From: Bifidobacterium thermophilum DSM 20210
Lineage (GTDB): Bacteria > Actinomycetota > Actinomycetes > Actinomycetales > Bifidobacteriaceae
DNA length: 64,000 bases
Direction of reading: 5' to 3'
Assembly (NCBI GenBank): GCA_000771265.1
Contig: JDUB01000015.1
Span: 1-64,000 of the forward strand
Of this stretch, positions 7,533-17,281 are shown piece after piece (position 1 is the stretch's first letter; each line of letters begins with the position of its first letter). The notes below the pieces were generated by a model, which saw nothing but the letters and a program-made list of their open reading frames with translations, did not search any database and was not told the DNA's origin. The translations under genes were made by a program, and so were the position numbers.

Positions 7533-8834
7533 ATGCCCGGAATCATTCTTATCGGCGCTCAGTGGGGCGATGAAGGCAAAGGCAAGGCGACCGATCTGAT
7601 CGGCTCGCATGTCGATTATGTCGCCCGCTTCAACGGCGGCAACAACGCGGGCCATACCGTGGTCGTCGGCGACGAATCCTACGCGCTGCACCTGCTGCCC
7701 AGCGGCATCATCAGCCCGAACGTGACCCCCGTCATCGGCAACGGCGTGGTAGTCGATCCTGAAGTCCTGTTCCAGGAGATCGACGGCCTCGAAGCCCGCG
7801 GTGTGGACTGCTCGCGCCTGCTGGTCAGCGAGTCCGCGCACGTGATCGCCCCCTACCATCGCACTATTGACAAGGTGACCGAACGCTTCCTGGGCAAGCA
7901 CAAGATCGGCACTACCGGTCGCGGCATCGGCCCGGCGTACGCTGACAAGATCAACCGCGTCGGCATTCGTGTGCACGACCTGTTCAACGAGAAGCACCTG
8001 CACGACAAAGTCGAGGCGAGCCTGCACCAGAAGAACCAGATGCTGGTCAAGCTGTACAACCGCCGCCCGATTGACATCGACCGCACCACCGACGAGCTGC
8101 TCAAGCTTGGTGAACGGCTTAAGCCGTACGTGGCCAACACGTCCCTCGTACTCAACAACGCGCTCGACGCAGGTAAGACCGTCCTGTTCGAAGGCGGACA
8201 GGCCACCATGCTTGACGTGGACCACGGCACCTACCCGTTCGTCACTTCTTCGAACCCGACCGCCGGCGGCGCTTGCACCGGCACGGGCGTCGGCCCCACC
8301 AAGATCACCCGCGTCATCGGCGTGTCCAAGGCGTATATCACGCGCGTAGGCGAGGGCCCGTTCCCAACAGAACTGTTCGACGAGCAGGGTGATTGGCTGC
8401 GCGAGCAGGGCCACGAGTACGGCGTCACCACCGGCCGCCCCCGCCGTTGCGGCTGGTTCGACGCGGTGGTCAACCGGTACGCGGTGCGCGTCAACGGCCT
8501 GACCGATATCGTGCTCACCAAGCTTGACGTGCTCACCGGCCTCAAGGAAATCCCAATCTGCGTCGCCTACGACGTGGAAAACCCGGACGGCACTCACACC
8601 CGGTATGACGACATGCCTGTCGACCAGGCAGCCTTCACTGCGGCGAAGCCGATTTACGAGACCATGCCCGGCTGGAACGAGGATATTTCTCAAGTGCATG
8701 ATTTCGCGGACCTGCCCAAGACCTGCCAGGATTATGTCAAGCGTCTCGAAGACCTGTCCGGATGCCGGATTTCCGCAATCGGCACTGGTCCGCAGCGCGA
8801 CCATATCATCTCGGTGCGCTCGCTGATCGACTAG
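7533..8834 (+). CDS. purA: Adenylosuccinate synthetase
   Basis: This is 433 residues, the normal PurA length. The P-loop-like [14 protein letters not shown] at residues 8-21 and NGGNNAGHT around residue 36 are diagnostic. The enzyme couples IMP, aspartate and GTP to adenylosuccinate, the first committed step to AMP. The start is the ATG preceded by GGAGGTGC; five in-frame codons lie further upstream but are not conserved. The gene is preceded by a repeat-rich intergenic region and stands alone, with the fluoride-channel genes beginning 184 bases downstream. Confidence 0.96.
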   Translation: MPGIILIGAQWGDEGKGKATDLIGSHVDYVARFNGGNNAGHTVVVGDESYALHLLPSGIISPNVTPVIGNGVVVDPEVLFQEIDGLEARGVDCSRLLVSESAHVIAPYHRTIDKVTERFLGKHKIGTTGRGIGPAYADKINRVGIRVHDLFNEKHLHDKVEASLHQKNQMLVKLYNRRPIDIDRTTDELLKLGERLKPYVANTSLVLNNALDAGKTVLFEGGQATMLDVDHGTYPFVTSSNPTAGGACTGTGVGPTKITRVIGVSKAYITRVGEGPFPTELFDEQGDWLREQGHEYGVTTGRPRRCGWFDAVVNRYAVRVNGLTDIVLTKLDVLTGLKEIPICVAYDVENPDGTHTRYDDMPVDQAAFTAAKPIYETMPGWNEDISQVHDFADLPKTCQDYVKRLEDLSGCRISAIGTGPQRDHIISVRSLID

Positions 8835-9018
8835 TTCCGACGAGTTTCGACGGACTTCGACAAGTTCCGTTTCACGGCATGCCGACCGGACCGGAGGCGG
8901 GGCGCAGAAGCGTCGCGGCTCCGGTCCGGCATAAGAGGCACGTTGACCATCAGGAGAGCATTCCGGAGGCCGCAACCGTAAGCTGCAAGAGAGCGCCAGA
9001 AGAAGGAAGAAAACAGTC

Positions 9019-9540
9019 ATGGCAAAACGTTCCCCGCTTGCCGACCCACAACTGTATCTGGTGGTGTTCATCGGTGGTGCGATCGGCACCTGCGTGCGCT
9101 ATCTGCTGGGGTTGGCGATACCCCAACAGGCGGCAGGATTCCACTTCGGCACGCTCGCCGCGAACCTGCTGGCATGCTTCGTATACGCAGGATTGAGCGC
9201 ATATCTGGCACAGGCCGATTGGATTCGCCCGCGCGACCGCGAGTTGGTCAATCGTGGCGCCGGCATGGGGGTGTGCGGCGGATTGTCAACCATGTCCACA
9301 CTCGCGTTGGAAGGGTTCACCGGCATACTCGGCGGGCAAGCGTGGCAGGCAGTGCTGTACTTGCTGGCCAGTGTGGTATTCGGTCTGTTGGTCGCGTTCG
9401 CGGGCGTCTGGTGCGCTGATCGGCTTGCGACCGGGCATCGCGCGGAACGTACCGCGGCGGCCGGCCAAACTGCCCGGTCTGGTGATTCCGGTGATTCCGG
9501 TGATTCCGCCAACTCCGCAGAACAGGAGGCCCGGCAATGA
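9019..9540 (+). CDS. crcB: Fluc/CrcB fluoride channel subunit (STMST type)
   Basis: This is 173 residues with four membrane segments. The CrcB motifs GGAIGTCVRYLLG and GGLSTMSTLALE are seen, the second being the central Phe-box/sodium-site region in which the usual FSTF is replaced by MST. The C-terminal tail carries repeats of GDS (SGDSGDSGDSANS). Fluc channels are dual-topology dimers that let fluoride leave the cytoplasm. The stop overlaps the next crcB by four bases (ATGA), so the two subunits are probably made together as a heterodimer. Confidence 0.88.
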   Translation: MAKRSPLADPQLYLVVFIGGAIGTCVRYLLGLAIPQQAAGFHFGTLAANLLACFVYAGLSAYLAQADWIRPRDRELVNRGAGMGVCGGLSTMSTLALEGFTGILGGQAWQAVLYLLASVVFGLLVAFAGVWCADRLATGHRAERTAAAGQTARSGDSGDSGDSANSAEQEARQ

Positions 9541-9959
9541 CATCATTCCTGATCGGTGCACTCCTGTGCCTGATGGGCGGCCTCGGAGCCGTCACCCGGT
9601 TCGTGCTTGATACCGCGGTCAAACAGCCGTGGTCCCGCGTCCCCGACAATGCGGACGAACGCACCGCAACCGTCCACGCCTTCCCGCTGTCCACGCTCGT
9701 CGTGAATATCGCGGCCTCACTGCTCGCCGGCATCGTCGCGGCGGCCTTCGTCTACCACGGCGACCCGGCCAGCCCGTGGCGTCTGGTGCTCGCCACCGGC
9801 TTCCTCGGCGGGTTCTCCACGTTCTCGACCGCCATCAACGAAAGCGTCACCCTGCTGCGCAAAGGCAAGCGCGCGGTTGCCGTGGCGAATATCGTCCTCG
9901 AATATGTCGTCCCGCTGCTGTGCGTGGCGCTCGGCTGGTGGCTGGCGGCGGCCCTGTGA
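9537..9959 (+). CDS. crcB: Fluc/CrcB fluoride channel subunit (FSTFST type)
   Basis: This is 140 residues with four membrane segments. The signature GGFSTFSTAINE contains the two Phe residues that line the Fluc pore, in contrast to its partner upstream. It starts inside the upstream crcB stop and its own stop TGA overlaps the GTG start of the downstream CLC gene. The three genes form a tightly coupled operon for anion or fluoride export. Confidence 0.88.
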   Translation: MTSFLIGALLCLMGGLGAVTRFVLDTAVKQPWSRVPDNADERTATVHAFPLSTLVVNIAASLLAGIVAAAFVYHGDPASPWRLVLATGFLGGFSTFSTAINESVTLLRKGKRAVAVANIVLEYVVPLLCVALGWWLAAAL

Positions 9960-11554
9960 ACGATTTGCACGCCGCAGCGGACCGTCTGCTCACCTCATTC
10001 GCCCGCCTCAAATGGCGCATGGCGGGTGCTGGCGTGCTCATCGGCCTGCTGTCCGGCGTGCTCGTAGTCATCTACCGGCAAGGCATCGAACTGAGCATTC
10101 GCTTCGCCCGGTGGATGTACGCGCAGATTCGCATAACCCCATGGCTGATTGCCCCCTGGGCGTTGTCTGCGATACTCATCAGCCTGCTTATCGCATGGAT
10201 GGTCCGCAAAGAGCCGATGGCATCCGGCAGTGGCATCCCGCAAACCGACGGCGTGGTGTTGAGCGGCCTGAAGATGAAGTGGCAGACCATTCTGCCGGTG
10301 CGCTTCCTCGGCGGTCTGCTTGCCGCCCTGTTCGGACTGTCATTGGGGCGTGAAGGCCCGTCCATCCAGATTGGCGCGTCCGGTGCGCAATTCCTGTCGC
10401 ACCGCATGCGCGGCGAGAAACGCGAAGACGTGCAGGAGCACTATCTGGTGACCGCGGGCGCGGCTGCCGGCCTGTCCGCAGCGTTCAGCGCCCCGCTCTC
10501 CGGCATGATGTTCGCGCTGGAAGGCATCCACCGCAGCTTCTCCCCGGCCATCCTCATGGGCGCGACCGCCGCTTCCCTGACAGCGGATTTCGTATCCAAA
10601 TATTGTTTTGGCCTCACTCCGGTCCTCGATTTCGGGGATATTCGGCAGTTGCCACTCGGCGATTACATGTGGCTGATTCCGCTCGGCATCATCGCCGGGC
10701 TGGTTGGCTCGCTGATGAACCGTTCCCTGCTGGGATTCCAGACCTTGTACGGCAAGCTACCCGACTGGTTGCGCCCGATGATTGCCATGGCGATCGCCCT
10801 GCCGGTCGGCCTGTGGCTGCCCGACGTGCTCGGAGGCGGCTCGAACCTCGTGCAAACCGCCGAGCGCGGCCATCCCGGCCTGCTCATGCTGTGCATCCTA
10901 CTGGTCGTAAAAATCCTGTTCACCAGCACGAGTTTCGGTTCCGGCGTGCCTGGCGGCATCTTCATGCCGATTCTCGCGGTCGGAGCGCTGGCGGGCGGCG
11001 CGTTCGGCACGCTCGGGCATGACCTGTGGGGGCTTTCCGCACAGGTGATTCCGGTTTTCGCGGTTTGCGTGATGACAGGCACGCTGGCGGCATCGGTCAA
11101 AACCCCGATCACCTCAATCCTGCTGACCGTTGAAATGTCCGGCACCCTGACCCACATGTTGCCGGTCGCCGCCGCCGCGTTTATCGCCCTCCTCGTTTCC
11201 GATATGCTACGCACAAAACCCATTTACGGCGTGCTACTGGAACGCTACATGCGCGCGCAAGGCCAGGCGGCGAAACTGCCCGGCAATCTGGGGTCCGGCA
11301 TCATGGACTTCCCGCTGGAAATGGGCGCGCCCGCAGACGGGCATCGCGTGCGCGACGTTGCTTGGCCGTCCGGATGCCTGATTATTGGACTTCGGCGGGG
11401 TGAACACGAAATCGTTCCGCGTGGCGACACCATGCTGCGGGGTGGCGATTACCTGATCGTACTGTTCAGCGGTCAGGAGGAACAGACCGTCCGCGCGGCG
11501 CTGCGCGGGCTATGCGACGCGGAAGAGACCGAATCCGGCGCCTCGCCGCGCTGA
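9956..11554 (+). CDS. CLC-type anion channel/transporter with C-terminal TrkA-C domain
   Basis: This is 532 residues starting at GTG 9956, which overlaps the crcB stop (GTGA). The canonical CLC filter motifs are intact: GSGIPQT, GREGPSIQ with the gating glutamate, and GVPGGIFMP. After about 430 residues of membrane domain comes a TrkA-C/RCK-C-like regulatory domain (about residues 455-520, including GDTMLRGGDYLIVLF). The conserved Ser and Glu suggest a Cl-/H+ antiporter rather than a CLC-F. Its operon with two Fluc subunits nevertheless points to a halide or pH role linked to fluoride stress. Confidence 0.87.
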   Translation: MNDLHAAADRLLTSFARLKWRMAGAGVLIGLLSGVLVVIYRQGIELSIRFARWMYAQIRITPWLIAPWALSAILISLLIAWMVRKEPMASGSGIPQTDGVVLSGLKMKWQTILPVRFLGGLLAALFGLSLGREGPSIQIGASGAQFLSHRMRGEKREDVQEHYLVTAGAAAGLSAAFSAPLSGMMFALEGIHRSFSPAILMGATAASLTADFVSKYCFGLTPVLDFGDIRQLPLGDYMWLIPLGIIAGLVGSLMNRSLLGFQTLYGKLPDWLRPMIAMAIALPVGLWLPDVLGGGSNLVQTAERGHPGLLMLCILLVVKILFTSTSFGSGVPGGIFMPILAVGALAGGAFGTLGHDLWGLSAQVIPVFAVCVMTGTLAASVKTPITSILLTVEMSGTLTHMLPVAAAAFIALLVSDMLRTKPIYGVLLERYMRAQGQAAKLPGNLGSGIMDFPLEMGAPADGHRVRDVAWPSGCLIIGLRRGEHEIVPRGDTMLRGGDYLIVLFSGQEEQTVRAALRGLCDAEETESGASPR

Positions 11555-11629
11555 TTGACGCCGCAGTTGCCTGCGGCTGTTTGGTGCCGACGGGACAGAG
11601 CCATCCGTCGTCAGTCGTCGTTGTTCGAT

Positions 11630-12130
11630 GCTCGTGCTGCCGGCTGATTGTTGAGATTGTGCGGGTTTGTGATGTGGCTTGGTTGCCGGGGTGTGTGTCA
11701 TGGTCGGTGCGCGTGTGGACTGGATCGGTTTTCGGTTTCCGTTTTCCGGTTTGGTCCGTGGTTCGGGTGTTCTGGGTGGTTCGTTTGGCGATGGTTGATG
11801 ACGGAGGTGTGTTCGGATTGTTGGTATTCCGCGGGTTTGTGGTGTGATTGCGGTCGGCAGTGTGTGTCATGGTCGGTGCCGGTGTGGACTGGTTCCGATT
11901 TCGTCGTGTGATTCCCGATTCAGTCCATGGGTTCGGGCGGTACTGTGCTTGGTGGTCTGGTGTCCGGTTCCTGTGTTGCCGGCTGATTGTTGGGATTCCG
12001 CGGGTTTGTGGTGATGCCGTGGCTGGTGGCCGGGTGCGGTCCGGCACGGGCGCGGACTGGATCCATTTTCGGTCGGTGTTCTCCGATTCGGTGCGGGCCG
12101 CTCGTCCGCTCGTCCGCTCGCCCGCCCAGT
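11630..12130. repeat. Imperfect tandem repeat, about 169-bp unit, three copies
   Basis: The segments GTGTGTCATGGTCGGTG (11693 and 11862) and TGGACTGG (ending 11723, 11892 and 12060) recur with periods of 169 and 168 bases. CGGGTTTGTG recurs in the same register. No conserved reading frame runs through, because 169 is not a multiple of three. It fills the gap of about 700 bases between the CLC gene and the liv operon; nothing else is seen there. Confidence 0.7.
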
Positions 12131-12249
12131 CATCCGCGTGCCCGCCGTGTTAACACGAATGACTGCGAAGTTACCCCGGCGAAACGTTATTGCAACCGCT
12201 AGTCGAATCTCGAACACCTATGGTGAGGGTAATCGAGAGAGGACTACAT

Positions 12250-13677
12250 ATGGCAGACGCACTATCGACTGCGCGGCGCCATCGGTTCCTGATACTGACT
12301 TGCATGCTTGCCATGCTGGTTCCGATGGCGTTCCTCGCATTCCCATCATCCGCACAGGCCGCTGAAGCGGTCGCAACCTGCAATCCGACCGCCACCAACG
12401 GCTGCGTGAACGGCATCCTGCAAGATGCTTCCAAACAGCCTGTTGCCGGCGCGACCGTCACCCTGTCCGGCAAGGAATCAGCGACCACAACCACCGATTC
12501 GACCGGAAAATGGGCGTTCTCGGTGACCGCAGACGGCTCATACACCGTCACCATCGACAAATCCGTCGCCTCAAGTCACGGCCTGCCCGGTAACACGGCG
12601 ACCGTGAGCATCGACAAAAGCGATTTCTCCAAGCAGCGGGCGGTTGTCCGCTTCGACAAGGCAAACGTGGCGGATTCTTCAAGCTCCGGCAAAGCTTCCG
12701 GCTCGGCATCATCGTCAAGCAAAGCCAAGTCGGGCAGCTCAAGCTCCACAACCGACAGCTTGTCGGCGTCAAGCTCATCCGGCAGCTCCAGCAATTTCGG
12801 CCAGCGCTTCTGGCAGCAGCTTTACTCTGGCTTGATTTTCGGCCTCATGCTCGCGCTGATGAGCGTCGGCATGAACCTCGTCTACGGCACCACCGGACTG
12901 AGCTCCTTCTCCCACGGCGAGCAGGTCACGCTCGGCGGCCTTATGGCGTATGTCGGCACGCAGATGCTGCATTGGCCGCTCATCGTCTCCGGCATTTTCG
13001 CCATCGCGATCGGCGCACTGACCGGCCTCATCCAGAACGAAGTCATCTGGGCGCCGCTGCGCCGCAAGCATGTCGGCCCGCTTCAACAGATGATCGTCAC
13101 CATCGGCCTGTCCATGGTGCTGCAATACCTGTTCCAGTTCTTCTTCGGCGGCAGTACGAAAGGCATTGTCACCTCCGTGGAACGCGGCTTCCAGATCGGC
13201 CCGATCACCACTGACCGCGCGACACTGATTTCCGCGGCCATTGCAATCGTGGTCATCGCCACCGTCACGTACTTCCTGTACCACACGCGGTTCGGCCGGG
13301 CCACGCGAGCCGTCTCCGACAATGCCGCACTCGCTGCGGCGTCCGGCATCAACGTGGAACACGTGGTGCGGATTGTGTGGATCCTGTCCTGCGCGCTCGC
13401 CGCACTTTCCGGCGTGCTCATGGGCATCTACCTCAACGGCATCGCGTGGAATACGGGCGCGGTCCTGCTGCTGCTCATGTTCTCCGCGGTCACACTCGGC
13501 GGCCTGGGCACCGCGCCGGGCGCGCTCGTCGGCGCCCTCATCATCGGCGTCGTGGCGGATATGAGCTCGCTCATCATCCCCAACGACATGCGCTACGCTT
13601 CGGCGCTCGCGATCCTCATCATCGTCCTGCTGTTCCGTCCGCAGGGCATCTTCGGCAAAGCACAGAGGGTGGGCTGA
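12250..13677 (+). CDS. livH: Branched-chain amino acid ABC permease LivH with secreted N-terminal domain
   Basis: This is 475 residues, about 180 longer than ordinary LivH. A signal peptide (cleavage near SAQA-AE, residue 38) is followed by a beta-rich domain (residues about 43-135, with GCVNGILQDASKQPVAGATV and TTDSTGKWAFSV) that looks like a carboxypeptidase regulatory-type Ig fold. A Ser-rich linker (about 140-180) leads into the LivH membrane domain. The EAA-like segment LRRKHVGPLQQ and a typical end GIFGKAQRVG are present. The extra domain would face outside, where it might meet the binding protein. ATG 12250 has a GAGGAC site upstream. livM follows after three bases. Confidence 0.88.
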   Translation: MADALSTARRHRFLILTCMLAMLVPMAFLAFPSSAQAAEAVATCNPTATNGCVNGILQDASKQPVAGATVTLSGKESATTTTDSTGKWAFSVTADGSYTVTIDKSVASSHGLPGNTATVSIDKSDFSKQRAVVRFDKANVADSSSSGKASGSASSSSKAKSGSSSSTTDSLSASSSSGSSSNFGQRFWQQLYSGLIFGLMLALMSVGMNLVYGTTGLSSFSHGEQVTLGGLMAYVGTQMLHWPLIVSGIFAIAIGALTGLIQNEVIWAPLRRKHVGPLQQMIVTIGLSMVLQYLFQFFFGGSTKGIVTSVERGFQIGPITTDRATLISAAIAIVVIATVTYFLYHTRFGRATRAVSDNAALAAASGINVEHVVRIVWILSCALAALSGVLMGIYLNGIAWNTGAVLLLLMFSAVTLGGLGTAPGALVGALIIGVVADMSSLIIPNDMRYASALAILIIVLLFRPQGIFGKAQRVG

Positions 13678-13680
13678 ACC

Positions 13681-14664
13681 ATGGATTTCCTTACTATCAT
13701 CACCAATTCGTTGGGCGAACTGATTGCGCCCACAACCGCCGCCTACGCGCTTGCGGCAATCGGCTTGAACATTCACTTCGGTATGACCGGCCTGTTCAAC
13801 ATGGGCCAGGCGGGATTCATGCTGCTGGGCGCCTACGGCTTCGCGGTCACCCAGTCTATGGGCTGGAGCATTCTCGGCTCGCTGTGCATGGCGCTGTTCC
13901 TGTCGTTCCTGTTCGCACTGCTCTTGGGCATTCCGACCCTCAAACTCGGACCTGACTACCTGTCAATGGTTACGCTTGCGGCCGCTGAGATCGTTCGCAT
14001 TATCGGGCGTTCCACCGCGATGACCAAAATCACCGGTGGTTCCGGCGGCATCTCCCCGCAGGATTTCACGTCGAAATTCGAAGCGCTTTCGCCACTGCCC
14101 GACGGGCAATCGACCTTCCTGCTATGGACCTACTCGAACAATACGGCGAACTCCTGGTGGATCCGCATCGTGGCCTGGGTGCTGGTCGGCGTCGCGCTGT
14201 TCCTCACCTGGCGCTGGTTCAACTCCCCGTGGGGCCGTGTGCTCAAAGGCATCCGCGAGGATGAGAACGCGGTGCGCTCGCTGGGCAAATCGGTGACCCG
14301 CTTCAAGATTCAGTCGCTGTTCCTGGGCGGTGCGTTCGGTGCGCTCGCCGGCATCATCTTCGTGCTGCCGCGTTCCGTACAGCCTGATTCCTTGGGCCGT
14401 CAGGTCACTTTCTACACGTGGACGATTCTGCTGATGGGCGGTGCGGCGACCGTGTTCGGCCCGCTGATTGGCTCGTGTGTGCTGTGGGTGGCGCTCACCC
14501 TGATCAAGGAGTTCATGCGCGGCACGATTCCGACGACCGTGATCTCCTCCGACCAGGTGGAGGCGCTTGGCTGGGTGATTATGGGCGTCGCGCTCATGTG
14601 CATCGTGATATTCAGGCCGCAAGGCATTCTCGGCGACCGAAAGGAGTTGGCGTTCAATGCGTAA
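13681..14664 (+). CDS. livM: Branched-chain amino acid ABC permease LivM
   Basis: This is 327 residues of the LivM family with about nine membrane segments. The N-terminal MTGLFNMGQAGFMLLGAYGF and the cytoplasmic loop RAWGRVLKGIREDENAVRSLG-like region are typical (here around residues 180-205). It pairs with LivH to form the membrane channel for Leu/Ile/Val or related amino acids. It is the second gene of livHMGF; the livG ATG overlaps its end by eight bases. Confidence 0.9.
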   Translation: MDFLTIITNSLGELIAPTTAAYALAAIGLNIHFGMTGLFNMGQAGFMLLGAYGFAVTQSMGWSILGSLCMALFLSFLFALLLGIPTLKLGPDYLSMVTLAAAEIVRIIGRSTAMTKITGGSGGISPQDFTSKFEALSPLPDGQSTFLLWTYSNNTANSWWIRIVAWVLVGVALFLTWRWFNSPWGRVLKGIREDENAVRSLGKSVTRFKIQSLFLGGAFGALAGIIFVLPRSVQPDSLGRQVTFYTWTILLMGGAATVFGPLIGSCVLWVALTLIKEFMRGTIPTTVISSDQVEALGWVIMGVALMCIVIFRPQGILGDRKELAFNA

Positions 14665-15760
14665 GTCAACATCAGGGCCTTCGATGTCAGGGCCGTCAAC
14701 ATCGCAGCAAACTGGGAAGAACGCGACCGATGATTTCGGCGACAAGCCCTTCCAGCAGCAGGCATACGTGTCGCAATCCGACGCCTCAGGCGCCGCGGCA
14801 CCCGGCTCCCTTACTCCCGAGGCGGATTTGCCGCGTTGGGCGACCCGCGCGCCTGAAGGTGAGAAACTCGAATCCACGCAGTACGCGGACCGTGTGCAAC
14901 ATGATCTGTCGTTCGTGAAAGCCGCGCCCGGTGTGGCCAAGCCGGATCCGATTCTCGTGGCGGACAACATCACCCGCAAATTCGGTGGTGTCACCGCGGT
15001 CGACGTGCAGCATTTCGAGATTGAACGGCACGGCATCACCGCGCTGATTGGCCCGAACGGTGCCGGCAAAACCACCTTCTTCAACCTCATGACCGGCTTC
15101 GACACCCCGAACACCGGCACGTGGGAATTCGACGGTAAACCGCTGAAATCCGAATCCCCGGAGCAGGTGGCGCGCATGGGCATGGTCCGCACCTTCCAGC
15201 TGACCAAAGTCATGAGCCGCCTGACCGTCATGGACAACATGCTGCTGGGCGCCCCCGTTCAACCGGGTGAAGGTATGCTCGCAGCGCTGTTTCCTGCCCG
15301 TTGGCGCAAGCAGGAGGAGAAAAACCGCGAAAAAGCTGAACGTCTGCTGAAGCGCTTCCTGCTGTGGAAGAAGAAGGATGATTTCGCCGGGTCGCTTTCC
15401 GGTGGCCAGCGCAAACTGCTCGAAATGGCGCGAGCGCTCATGAGTGACCCGCAGCTGGTCATGCTCGACGAGCCGATGGCCGGCGTGAACCCCGCGCTCA
15501 AGCAATCGCTGCTCGACTGCATCATGGCGCTGCGCGAAACCGGCACGACTGTGCTGTTCGTCGAACACGACATGAACATGGTCCGGCATATCGCCGATTG
15601 GGTGACGGTCATGGCGGAAGGCAAGATCGTGGCCGAAGGCGTGCCGAAGAACGTGATGTCCGACCAGGCGGTCATCGACGCGTATCTGGGTGCCCGCGCG
15701 AATATCGATTTGGGAGATGACGCGGCGCTTGAGAAGCTTGAGGAGGAACAGCATGAGTGA
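14657..15760 (+). CDS. livG: Branched-chain amino acid ABC ATPase LivG
   Basis: This is 367 residues. The ATPase domain begins near residue 97 (ILVADNITRKFGGVTAVDVQ). Walker A is GPNGAGKTT, the signature is LSGGQRK, and Walker B is LVMLDEPMAG. The last part matches the LivG C-terminal helix. The first 90 residues are a low-complexity Ser/Pro/Ala extension absent from typical LivG (about 255 residues); its function is unknown. The gene overlaps livM and is itself overlapped by livF, consistent with one polycistronic message. Confidence 0.9.
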   Translation: MRKSTSGPSMSGPSTSQQTGKNATDDFGDKPFQQQAYVSQSDASGAAAPGSLTPEADLPRWATRAPEGEKLESTQYADRVQHDLSFVKAAPGVAKPDPILVADNITRKFGGVTAVDVQHFEIERHGITALIGPNGAGKTTFFNLMTGFDTPNTGTWEFDGKPLKSESPEQVARMGMVRTFQLTKVMSRLTVMDNMLLGAPVQPGEGMLAALFPARWRKQEEKNREKAERLLKRFLLWKKKDDFAGSLSGGQRKLLEMARALMSDPQLVMLDEPMAGVNPALKQSLLDCIMALRETGTTVLFVEHDMNMVRHIADWVTVMAEGKIVAEGVPKNVMSDQAVIDAYLGARANIDLGDDAALEKLEEEQHE

Positions 15761-16640
15761 CGTAACGGTGAATGAGCGAGAAGAACCTGCTGGCGTGGCT
15801 GTTGCGGGTGCGGACGCCACGGATGCCGGTGTGACCGTGACGGACTCGCCTACGCAAAGTGCGATGCCGCGTTCGCAAGTGCATGTCGGCGAGCCGGAAG
15901 GCGACCCGCTTATGGACGCGCAGGATCTGATCGCCGGCTATCTGCCTGGTGTGAACATCCTCAATGGGGCGTCGCTGACCTTGCATGATGGCGAAATCGT
16001 CGGCATCATCGGCCCGAACGGCGCCGGAAAGTCGACCCTGCTCAAATCCCTGTTCGGTCTGGTGCACATCCGGTCCGGCAAACTGCTGCTACGCGGCGAG
16101 GATATCACGAATATGCGCGCCGACAAGCTGGTCTCGCGCGGCGTGGGCTTCGTGCCGCAGACGGAGAACGTGTTCCCGTCGCTGACCATCGAGGAGAACC
16201 TGCGGATGGGGGCGTTCCAGGCACCGAAACTGTTCAAGGAGCGGTTCGAGTACGTTAGCTCGATCTTCCCGAAACTCGCGTCGCGCAAGGACCAGCTGGC
16301 GGGGTCGCTGTCCGGCGGCGAACGGCAGATGGTCGCGATGGGCCGCGCGCTGATGATGAAGCCGTCCGTGCTGCTGCTCGACGAACCGTCCGCCGGTCTG
16401 TCGCCGATGCTGCAGGACGAGACCTTCATCCGCGTGAAGGAAGTCAACAAAGCCGGGGTTTCCGTGGTGATTGTGGAGCAGAACGCCCGCAGGTGCCTGC
16501 AGATTTGCGACCGTGGGTACGTGCTCGACCAAGGGCGCAACGCCTACTCCGGGCGTGGGCGTGACCTACTCAACGATCCGAAGGTCATCTCCCTGTACCT
16601 GGGCAACCTCGAGGAGACGGTCGAGGAAGAAGGTCGGTAG
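15753..16640 (+). CDS. livF: Branched-chain amino acid ABC ATPase LivF
   Basis: This is 295 residues. The motifs are GPNGAGKST (Walker A, about residue 88), LSGGERQ (signature) and VLLLDEPSAG (Walker B). The LivF-type ending has a conserved YVLDQGRNAYSGRG and LYLGNLEE. About 50 residues of charged leader precede the domain. ATG 15753 lies inside the livG end, with GAGGAACAG as ribosome site. It forms the heterodimeric ATP motor with LivG. Confidence 0.9.
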   Translation: MSDVTVNEREEPAGVAVAGADATDAGVTVTDSPTQSAMPRSQVHVGEPEGDPLMDAQDLIAGYLPGVNILNGASLTLHDGEIVGIIGPNGAGKSTLLKSLFGLVHIRSGKLLLRGEDITNMRADKLVSRGVGFVPQTENVFPSLTIEENLRMGAFQAPKLFKERFEYVSSIFPKLASRKDQLAGSLSGGERQMVAMGRALMMKPSVLLLDEPSAGLSPMLQDETFIRVKEVNKAGVSVVIVEQNARRCLQICDRGYVLDQGRNAYSGRGRDLLNDPKVISLYLGNLEETVEEEGR

Positions 16641-16702
16641 GCGGCGCGTGGTGCGTCTAGAGAATCGCCGCATGATTCCAACATTCTTGCGTATCCAGCG
16701 CT

Positions 16703-16782
16703 GCACCCCGCGGTCACTGTTCCACCCCGCGGGTTGTCATCCCGGATTTCGCTGCTGCGGAGGGGTGACTTTAGCGGGGTGC
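16703..16782 (+). terminator. Long imperfect hairpin after livF
   Basis: GCACCCCGC (16703-16711) and GTCAC (16713-16717) pair with GTGAC (16765-16769) and GCGGGGTGC (16774-16782). It lies about 60 bases beyond the livF stop. There is no strong T run, so it may attenuate or stabilise the transcript rather than terminate it fully. The rest of 16641-17281 holds GGGAG-type repeats near 16905-17000 and the livK promoter region; no gene is seen. Confidence 0.5.
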
Positions 16783-17281
16783 GGCGTTGGCCGTAATCGG
16801 GTACGGGAACAGCGCCCCGCCTGACTCCGTCATGCCCTGGCGTTCCGTGGCGCCATCATCGCGGGACTTCTCGCGTGATTCGTGATTTGTCCCGTAAACT
16901 CCCAACGGGCTGATATTGGGCGTGTTGGTATTCCAACGTTTTCCTTGTCACATTATCACCGAATCCCGTTTTCATGGATAATCTCCCGGGAGATTATCCG
17001 CTGTCTTGCGTTTTCGCTCGGAACTCCCGCGTTTCTTCATATTCCTGATGCTGATGCCCGTCGCCGACGGCTCCTTGCGCCCCCACGCCCCGAGCCCATG
17101 CGCTCGACCCCGCAACATTTCCTGTTGTTTTCGCATGTCACGGTCAGGAAACATCCGGCACACGCCTGTGTTGCAAACCACGCTTAGATTCACGGGTAAA
17201 CGAAACGGCAAGCCTACATCACCGTAATGTCCAAGCGTCCGCTTCGCACCAATGAATCAGCATGGGAGAGAGGAAACTATC

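Noticed and set aside
8835..9018. Fluoride riboswitch before the first crcB
   Set aside because: I looked for the GGCGATGG...GTTCGCC and GATGNCTCC-type conserved pieces here and before 19028 and found no convincing match.
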